A stretch of DNA of 11,154 nucleotides, from NCBI GenBank assembly GCA_031366885.1, contig JANLPB010000156.1, positions 1 to 11,154 on the forward strand. Reading direction: 5' to 3'. This DNA is from UBA668 sp031366885. GTDB lineage: Bacteria > Actinomycetota > Acidimicrobiia > Acidimicrobiales > Ilumatobacteraceae. This document shows, one piece after another, positions 6,434-11,154 of this stretch (its first letter is position 1; each line of letters opens with the position of its first letter). Under the pieces are notes generated by a model. It worked only from the letters and a program-made list of their open reading frames with translations, did no database searches and was not told where the DNA came from. Position numbers and translations under genes: made by a program.

Positions 6434-7560
6434 CCAAGAACGGGGATTCGAGGCGGCTTGGTGTGGTCCATGGCCGGGCGCGGCTTCATCGAGACGGCCA
6501 CTGGTTGGGCGGCCAAATCGGCCAACGCGGCCTCGCCTTCGCCACTGACGCACTCCGGGTCTGGGCCATCGAGCGGCAGACCGGTGAAGAACTTGGCCGC
6601 CATGCAGCCGCCCTGGCAGGCATCGAACGCCCCGCAGCTGGCGCATGCGCCCGCCGACTGTGGCTCGCGCAATGACGTGAACAGATCGCTCCGCTTCCAA
6701 ACCTTGGCGAAGCCACCCTCATCGCGCACGTTGCCGGCGCGGAACTCGTCGTGGATGACGAACGGGCAGGCATACACATCGCCGATGGGGTCGATGAGGC
6801 ACACCACGCGCCCTGCACCACACATGTTCAGTCCGGGTAGCGCCGGCCCTAGCGCGTTGAGGTGGAAGAACGAGTCGCCGGTCAGCACGTTCTCGCCGTT
6901 GGCCATCAGCCAGTTGTAGATCTCGCGTTGCTGCGCGTTGGTGGGGTGCAGGTGGTCCCAGCTGTCCACGCCGCGACCACTGGGGCGTAAACGGGTCACG
7001 CGCAACTGAGCGCCGTAGCTGTCGGCCAGCGCCTTGAACTCGTCGAGCTGCGGCACGTTCTGTCGGGTCACGACGACGCTGATCTTGAACGGGCCGAAGT
7101 TGGCCGCCGCCAGGTTGTCCATCGCTCGGCGAGCCATGTCGTAGCTGCCCGCTCCGCGGACCGCGTCGTTGGTGACCGCGTCGACACCGTCGAGGCTGAT
7201 CTGGATGTCCAGGTAGTCCATCGCCGCCAGACGGCGGGCTTTTTGGGAATCGATGAACGCGCCATTCGTCGAGAACTTGACGCCGATACCGTTAGCTACC
7301 GAATACTCGACCAGCTCGAAGAAGTCGCGCCGAACCATCGGCTCGCCGCCGCCGATGTTGATGTAGAAGACCTGCAGATCGCGCAGCTCGTCCAACACGC
7401 GCTTCGCTTCATCGGTGGAGAGTTCGCGGTCGTCGCGTTGACCGGATGACGAGAGGCAGTGCACGCATTGCAAGTTGCAGGCGTACGTCAGCTCCCATGT
7501 CAGGCAGATGGGCGCATCGAGCCCGGTCTTCAGTTGCGATACCAGTGATGCGACGCTCAC
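6430..7560 (-). CDS. mftC: Mycofactocin radical SAM maturase MftC
   Basis: A 376-aa radical SAM/SPASM enzyme. It has the CxxxCxxC cluster motif (Cys28, Cys32, Cys35 in YACNLQCVHC), GGGEP at 70-74, and a C-terminal SPASM region whose cysteines bind auxiliary iron-sulfur clusters. Stretches such as GLDAPICLTWELTYACNLQC, FYINIGGGEP and GGCMAAKFFTGLP match known MftC proteins closely. MftC oxidatively decarboxylates the C-terminal Tyr of MftA and then joins it to the preceding Val, giving the cofactor core. The start is GTG at 7560, not the longer frame to 7665: AGGA lies 5 bp upstream, GTGA overlaps the mftB stop, and known MftC proteins begin at about this point. mftA and mftB are directly upstream. 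No mftD, mftE or mftF follows. Confidence 0.97.
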   Translation of the reverse strand: MSVASLVSQLKTGLDAPICLTWELTYACNLQCVHCLSSSGQRDDRELSTDEAKRVLDELRDLQVFYINIGGGEPMVRRDFFELVEYSVANGIGVKFSTNGAFIDSQKARRLAAMDYLDIQISLDGVDAVTNDAVRGAGSYDMARRAMDNLAAANFGPFKISVVVTRQNVPQLDEFKALADSYGAQLRVTRLRPSGRGVDSWDHLHPTNAQQREIYNWLMANGENVLTGDSFFHLNALGPALPGLNMCGAGRVVCLIDPIGDVYACPFVIHDEFRAGNVRDEGGFAKVWKRSDLFTSLREPQSAGACASCGAFDACQGGCMAAKFFTGLPLDGPDPECVSGEGEAALADLAAQPVAVSMKPRPAMDHTKPPRIPVLG

Positions 7561-7865
7561 GAGTGTCCTGCTTCCTCGGAGTCGCGAACCATCACAACCT
7601 GAGATTCGCGCAGCGACTCGAAGGCAGCGACGAACGATGGCCAACGTGCTTCGTCGACGCCGCACGAACGCAGTGCGTCGGCGAACGTGTCGTGCTGGCC
7701 CAGCGCCCGCGCGACGGCGACCATGTCGACGTGTTTGAGAAAGACCAACCGCCGATTGCCGTAGTGGTACGCCAACGCACCGAACGGCTCGGGGCGCAAC
7801 GCCACCTGAGGGTGCAGCGACAGCGCGGACCCCAGCAGCGGGTGGGTAATCAGGTCAGTAGACAC
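7557..7865 (-). CDS. mftB: Mycofactocin biosynthesis chaperone MftB
   Basis: A 102-aa protein of the RiPP recognition element type. MftB binds the MftA precursor and presents it to MftC. The stretch HPQVALRPEPFGALAYHYGN followed by RRLVFLK is the strongly conserved MftB signature. The GTG start at 7865 lies inside mftA (11-bp overlap), and no other suitable start precedes the conserved region. The stop overlaps the mftC start by 4 bp (GTGA). Both overlaps predict coupled translation and balanced amounts of peptide, chaperone and enzyme. No clear Shine-Dalgarno is seen before the GTG, in line with coupling. Confidence 0.95.
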   Translation of the reverse strand: MSTDLITHPLLGSALSLHPQVALRPEPFGALAYHYGNRRLVFLKHVDMVAVARALGQHDTFADALRSCGVDEARWPSFVAAFESLRESQVVMVRDSEEAGHS

Positions 7866-7968
7866 CGCACATGCCGTCGATGGAAATTTCTTCCACCAGC
7901 AGTTCCTCGATCAGATCGGCCGGGGCTTCGGGGGCCTCGGTGGCGGTGGCGATGTCGTCGTTCTCCAT
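7855..7968 (-). CDS. mftA: Mycofactocin precursor peptide MftA
   Basis: A 37-aa peptide, MENDDIATATEAP to IDGMCGVY. Acidic residues dominate the middle (LIEELLVEEISIDG), which is the leader recognised by MftB. The C-terminal IDGMCGVY is the invariant mycofactocin core; Val36 and Tyr37 become the redox-active part after MftC action and later release by MftE. The ATG at 7968 is 6 bp downstream of a TACGCT (-10-like) hexamer, and no Shine-Dalgarno is placed correctly, so the mRNA may be leaderless. The end of the gene overlaps the mftB start by 11 bp. Confidence 0.97.
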   Translation of the reverse strand: MENDDIATATEAPEAPADLIEELLVEEISIDGMCGVY

Positions 7969-7974
7969 GCCGGG

Positions 7975-7980
7975 AGCGTA
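7975..7980 (-). promoter_or_regulatory. Putative -10 element of the mftABC operon
   Basis: On the minus strand TACGCT matches the actinobacterial TANNNT pattern. It lies 6 bp before the mftA ATG, which would place transcription start at or next to the start codon. No convincing -35 is seen. TANNNT is common by chance, so this rests mainly on spacing and on the lack of a Shine-Dalgarno. Confidence 0.45.
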
Positions 7981-8008
7981 TCGCACGTCCTCGTCGGGGC
8001 GCGGCTCG

Positions 8009-8026
8009 GGTGGGGAGAGCCCCACC
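8009..8026. promoter_or_regulatory. Perfect 7-4-7 inverted repeat between mftA and the glycan operon
   Basis: GGTGGGG, AGAG, CCCCACC form a perfect inverted repeat in the 71-bp divergent region. It ends directly at the TATACT -10 of the plus-strand operon, so it occupies that promoter's spacer, and it lies about 41 to 58 bp upstream of the mftA start. It is likely an operator able to affect one or both operons. No regulator gene (for example an mftR-like TetR gene) is in the window. Confidence 0.5.
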
Positions 8027-8032
8027 TATACT
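8027..8032 (+). promoter_or_regulatory. -10 element of the glycosyltransferase operon
   Basis: TATACT lies 7 bp before the ATG at 8040, so transcription should begin at or next to the start codon (leaderless mRNA). No Shine-Dalgarno precedes the ATG, and no good -35 is seen 17 bp upstream. Confidence 0.6.
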
Positions 8033-8039
8033 TTCGACG

Positions 8040-9155
8040 ATGGCGGCGGCCCACCCCTCCCTCCGTGGGATCCCGCGCTGGAGTTCCTGGCGCATCCCAC
8101 TCACCGCCTGGCTCCTGTCGCGCGCGCTCGGCTTTCTGGCGCTCGTCGTCACACCCACACCGGATGGGCGGTGGGTCAACGCATTCGGACTCACCGCGAT
8201 GGACGGCCAGTGGTATCGCATCATCATCACCCAGGGCTACCCCAACTGGACTGCGCCGGGCGTTGCGACGGCGTGGCCGTTCTTCCCGCTGTACCCGTGG
8301 ATGGCCGACCTTCCCACCCGGGTCGGTGCACCCATCGGGCCGTCGATGATTGTCGTGTCATGGCTGGCCGCCCTGGTGGCACTCGGTGGTGTGTGGCAGT
8401 TGGTCGTACGTCGCTTCGAAGAGCGGGTGGCGGTCCTGGCGGTCTGGTTGGTTGCGTTGTTGCCTGGCTCTATCGGGCTGGTGCTCAGCTATAGCGACAG
8501 CCTGTTTCTTGCGGGACAAGTGTGGGCGCTCGTCGTCATCGACAACATTGCGCGGTCGCGTGCCGCTGGCCACGCCGTCAGTCGCTGGGCGTGGTGGCAG
8601 GTCGGGGCGCTCATTGCTGTGGCGACGGCCAGTCGTCCGAACGGCTTTCTCTTGGTGGTGGTCGCGTGGGTAGCGGTGTGGTGCATCGACCGGCGGTGGC
8701 GAGCTGTAGCTGCCGCGGCTCTGCCCTCGGCGGCCTTCCTCGCCGGATGGATGATCTATTGCCAGGTGAAGGTTGGGGAGCCGTTTGTTTTCCTGTCCGC
8801 CAAGGACGCCTGGATCGAGTCGCCACTCTGGAAGTTCCTGGCCCATCCGTTTGCCCGGGAAGCCGTGCCGGTGCATGTCGCCATCGCGGTTGCTGTCGTC
8901 GCCCTCGCGTCCCCATCGTTGAAAAAGCTGCCCGTGTGGTGGCTGTGGGCGGCGGTCCTCTTGGTCGGCCCCTCGCTCTTTCTGGGTCTCGAGGGCCTTG
9001 CTCGCTATGTGACGCTGGCGGTGACGCTACCGATCGGATGTGCGCTGACGCTGTCTCGACGACCGGTGTGGATACAGAGACTCGTGCTCGTGGCTGCCGC
9101 CATCGGTCTGGTGCTGCTCGGGGCATGGGTGGTGCGATACTCGTGGGTGCCATGA
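8040..9155 (+). CDS. PIG-V-like integral membrane glycosyltransferase
   Basis: A 371-aa, strongly hydrophobic protein with several membrane segments. It resembles bacterial PIG-V-type mannosyltransferases, which use lipid-linked sugars on the outer face of the membrane. Supporting features are MDGQWYRIIITQGY (Asp55 would be the catalytic acid in the first loop), WPFFPLYPWM soon after, LVLSYSDSLFLAGQ, and RPNGFLL in the middle. Acceptor and sugar are unknown. The start at 8040 is chosen because TATACT lies 7 bp upstream and the membrane protein has its normal N-terminus there; the frame is open further upstream, but over mftA and mftB. The stop overlaps the next start (ATGA), so it is the first gene of a sugar operon. 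Confidence 0.8.
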   Translation: MAAAHPSLRGIPRWSSWRIPLTAWLLSRALGFLALVVTPTPDGRWVNAFGLTAMDGQWYRIIITQGYPNWTAPGVATAWPFFPLYPWMADLPTRVGAPIGPSMIVVSWLAALVALGGVWQLVVRRFEERVAVLAVWLVALLPGSIGLVLSYSDSLFLAGQVWALVVIDNIARSRAAGHAVSRWAWWQVGALIAVATASRPNGFLLVVVAWVAVWCIDRRWRAVAAAALPSAAFLAGWMIYCQVKVGEPFVFLSAKDAWIESPLWKFLAHPFAREAVPVHVAIAVAVVALASPSLKKLPVWWLWAAVLLVGPSLFLGLEGLARYVTLAVTLPIGCALTLSRRPVWIQRLVLVAAAIGLVLLGAWVVRYSWVP

Positions 9156-10177
9156 CTGCGCTTGACCGCTACCGAGACTCGGTGTGTGTGGTCACGGGTG
9201 GCCTGGGTTTCATCGGCTCCAACTTGAGCGTGGCGCTGCATCGCGCCGGTGCCCGCGTGCGGGTGCTCGATGCCCTTGTGCCTCAGCACGGGGGCAACCT
9301 TCGCAATGTCGCCGCCTTCGCCACGATTGATCGCACGTCACTCGAGATTCAAATCGGCAACATTGCCGATGAGTCAGTCACGCGGCCGCTCCTGGATGGT
9401 GCCGACTTCGTGTTCAACATCGCGGGGCAAGTCAGCCATCACGAATCGATGGTCGACCCATTGCGCGACCTCGACATCAACGTCCACGCGCAACTGGTCT
9501 TTCTGGAAACGGTGCGCCGCGTGCAGCCCAGTGCGGTGGTGGTTCACACCAGCACCCGGCAGGTGTACGGGCGGCCGCGTTACCTGCCGGTCGACGAAGC
9601 CCACCCGACCGTGCCGCGCGACATCAACGGCGTCAACAAACTGGCCGGCGAGCAGTACCACCGTCTCTACGGGCAGGTGCACGACATCCGGACGATCTCG
9701 TTGCGCCTCACCAATGTCTATGGCCCGCGACAGGACCTACAAAAGTCCGGGCTCGGGTTTCTGCCGGTGTTCGTCAGCAGGGTCTTGCGCGGCCAATCGT
9801 TGAGCGTTTTCGGCGATGGCCAACAGCAACGGGATTGCCTGCATGTGGACGACGTTGTCGAGGCGCTGGCGCTGGCCGGACTGGGCGTCAAGGTTGGCGA
9901 CATCGCAGCCGGAGAAGTCTTCAACATTGGAGGGGCCGAATCGCACACGCTGCTGGAGATTGCGCAGCTGATGACTGCCGCGGGAGGCGCTGGCGCAGAC
10001 GTGACGCTGTTGCCGTGGCCCGACGAGCTCAGCCGAATCGACATTGGCGGCTTCGAGACTGATTCGAGCGCCGCAGCCGCAGCGCTCGGTTGGTCGCCTA
10101 CGATCCCCCTTGTGGGCGGAATCGAAGCGACACTCAACTTTTACAGAGAGCACCCGTGGTACCTGTTGTCGACCTGA
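9152..10177 (+). CDS. NAD-dependent epimerase/dehydratase (extended SDR)
   Basis: A 341-aa extended short-chain dehydrogenase acting on a nucleotide sugar. Visible parts are TGGLGFIGSN (15-24) for NAD binding, STRQVYG with Ser134/Thr135 in the active site, RLTNVYGPRQ, and the C-terminal FGDGQQQRDCLHVDDVVEA. The usual YxxxK pair reads NGVNK (159-163), so the catalytic Tyr is replaced by Asn while the Lys is kept. I recall a subgroup of these enzymes with DVNGINK at this place, so this is probably a subfamily feature, not damage. It may be a 4-epimerase, a 4,6-dehydratase or something else. The start overlaps the glycosyltransferase stop by 4 bp, and the end overlaps the aminotransferase gene by 22 bp. 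Confidence 0.88.
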   Translation: MTALDRYRDSVCVVTGGLGFIGSNLSVALHRAGARVRVLDALVPQHGGNLRNVAAFATIDRTSLEIQIGNIADESVTRPLLDGADFVFNIAGQVSHHESMVDPLRDLDINVHAQLVFLETVRRVQPSAVVVHTSTRQVYGRPRYLPVDEAHPTVPRDINGVNKLAGEQYHRLYGQVHDIRTISLRLTNVYGPRQDLQKSGLGFLPVFVSRVLRGQSLSVFGDGQQQRDCLHVDDVVEALALAGLGVKVGDIAAGEVFNIGGAESHTLLEIAQLMTAAGGAGADVTLLPWPDELSRIDIGGFETDSSAAAAALGWSPTIPLVGGIEATLNFYREHPWYLLST

Positions 10178-11154
10178 GCCGCCGGATGGCGCTCCATCGC
10201 GAAGCATTCCTCCAATCCGTGGGCCGCGTGTTGGACAGCGGGGCGTTGTTGCTCGGCTCGGAGCTGGATACGTTCGAGCGCGCCTTCGCCCGGTTCGCGG
10301 GCGCCGCAGAATCCGTCGGTGTTGCCAGCGGGGCCGCAGCGCTACAGCTCGCGCTCGTCGCGTTGGGTGTTGGGCCCGGTGACGAGGTGATCGTTCCGGC
10401 CATGACGGCGGTGCCAACAGCTGCAGCCGTCTGCGCCGTGGGCGCTACCCCGGTGTTCGTTGACGTCGAGATGGCGACTGCGGGGATCGATTCGGCCCGT
10501 GCGGCGGCGGCGGTGACGTTGCGTACTCGTGCGGTGATTGGCGTGCATCTGTATGGCCGGCCATTCGATGTCGGCTCGCTCGCCAGCGCGGTTTCTGTCC
10601 CGATCGTCGAGGACTGTGCCCAGGCCCACGGGGCGATGAAGTGCGTCGAGGGAGCTGTTGCCGCGTACTCGTTCTACCCCACGAAAAATCTCGGCGGCAT
10701 CGGAGATGGTGGCGCGGTTGTGACCAACGATGTCCAGACTGCCCAGCGGATTCGTCGCCTGCGAGTGCATGGCGCGGAGGCCCAGTACGTGCACACCGAG
10801 ATCAGCCAGAACTTTCGCATGAGCGAGGTCGAAGCCGCATGGCTGAATCTGACGCTGCCCTTCCTGATGTCGACCACTCAACGGCGCCGCGAGATTGCGG
10901 CCGCGTATCGCGCAGCGGCCCCTCACCTCGCCTGGCAGGCGGCGCACGACGACCACGTGTACCACCTTGCTGTCGTATGCAGCGGCGACCGCGACGCGTT
11001 CCGTGCGCACCTCGCAGCGCACGAGGTTGCCAGTGCGGTGCACTATCCGCTCGCGCTCACACAACAACCCGCGTATTGGCAGTTCACCACGGCGGCCTGC
11101 CCTGTTGCCGAGGCTTGGGCGGCCGGTTGCGTGAGTGTGCCGATGTTTGCGGAG
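10156..11154 (+). CDS. DegT/DnrJ/EryC1/StrS-family sugar aminotransferase (cut by window edge)
   Basis: The first 333 codons of a PLP-dependent aminotransferase; family length of about 360-390 suggests only the C-terminal end is missing. Family marks are the N-terminal VPVVDLSRR, ASGAAALQLAL, PAMTAVPTAAA, EDCAQAHG with Asp153 (contacts the pyridine nitrogen), and FYPTKNLGGIGDGGA with Lys177 (PLP Schiff base). These enzymes transfer an amino group from glutamate or glutamine to a keto nucleotide sugar, such as a product of a neighbouring dehydratase. The start is GTG at 10156 because the family normally begins with this VPVVDL-type motif; GAGAG lies 5 bp upstream. An ATG at 10186 would cut that motif. 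It overlaps the epimerase gene by 22 bp. Confidence 0.92.
   Translation, partial: MVPVVDLSRRMALHREAFLQSVGRVLDSGALLLGSELDTFERAFARFAGAAESVGVASGAAALQLALVALGVGPGDEVIVPAMTAVPTAAAVCAVGATPVFVDVEMATAGIDSARAAAAVTLRTRAVIGVHLYGRPFDVGSLASAVSVPIVEDCAQAHGAMKCVEGAVAAYSFYPTKNLGGIGDGGAVVTNDVQTAQRIRRLRVHGAEAQYVHTEISQNFRMSEVEAAWLNLTLPFLMSTTQRRREIAAAYRAAAPHLAWQAAHDDHVYHLAVVCSGDRDAFRAHLAAHEVASAVHYPLALTQQPAYWQFTTAACPVAEAWAAGCVSVPMFAE

Noticed and set aside
5396..6700. Open frame of 434 codons on the minus strand
   Set aside because: Runs through the toxin-antitoxin genes, whose motifs are clear on the other strand; no domain seen.
7561..7665. N-terminal extension of mftC
   Set aside because: Lies within mftB in another frame and is Arg-rich; GTG at 7560 has a ribosome-binding site and a GTGA overlap.
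7446..8039. Plus-strand extension of the glycosyltransferase frame
   Set aside because: Covers mftB and mftA on the other strand; the real start is the ATG at 8040 just after TATACT.
8522..9151. Upstream extension of the epimerase frame
   Set aside because: Lies within the glycosyltransferase gene; the Rossmann motif follows the ATG at 9152 at the normal distance.

Overview
The window is gene-dense, high-GC DNA with actinobacterial traits: many GTG starts, overlapping stop/start codons, leaderless-looking promoters and a mycofactocin maturation locus. I infer an actinomycete-like organism (Actinomycetota, possibly Acidimicrobiia). The class is a guess, since no marker gene is present. I see no rRNA, tRNA, CRISPR array, insertion sequence or phage gene.

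Left part (1-5618), all on the minus strand. In transcription order (right to left): an alpha/beta hydrolase of the monoacylglycerol-lipase type; plsY (glycerol-3-phosphate acyltransferase), joined by a TAATG overlap; a putative 24-codon ORF; a flavin/4Fe-4S oxidoreductase of the FadH/OYE type resembling the subfamily named for mycofactocin systems; a fusion of a cytoplasmic HAD phosphatase, one membrane anchor and an extracellular GH18 glycosidase; and the start of a pirin gene that runs off the left edge, with a perfect 9-2-9 palindrome just upstream of it.

Middle (5681-6433), plus strand: a Phd/YefM-family antitoxin and a PIN-domain toxin. Their control region carries TGTAC three times at exact 10-bp spacing and reads as a near-symmetric, bidirectional promoter/operator that may also drive the hydrolase-plsY genes.

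Right-middle (6430-7968), minus strand: mftA, mftB and mftC overlap one another. They encode the mycofactocin precursor peptide (ending IDGMCGVY), its binding chaperone and the radical SAM maturase. The 37-aa mftA is easily missed. The usual following genes mftD, mftE and mftF are absent. The toxin gene abuts mftC tail to tail, sharing a CTAG that holds both stop codons.

Right part (8040-11154), plus strand, divergent from mftA: a PIG-V-like membrane glycosyltransferase, an NAD-dependent sugar epimerase/dehydratase (ATGA overlap) and a DegT-family sugar aminotransferase (22-bp overlap, cut by the right edge). They look like one glycan-building operon. A 71-bp divergent promoter region with a perfect 7-4-7 inverted repeat separates it from mftA.

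How they fit together: mftABC makes the modified peptide core of a redox cofactor, and the OYE-type enzyme 2.4 kb beyond mftC is a plausible user of that redox system. The sugar operon may be an unrelated envelope-glycan operon, or may share regulation with mft. That link is inference only.
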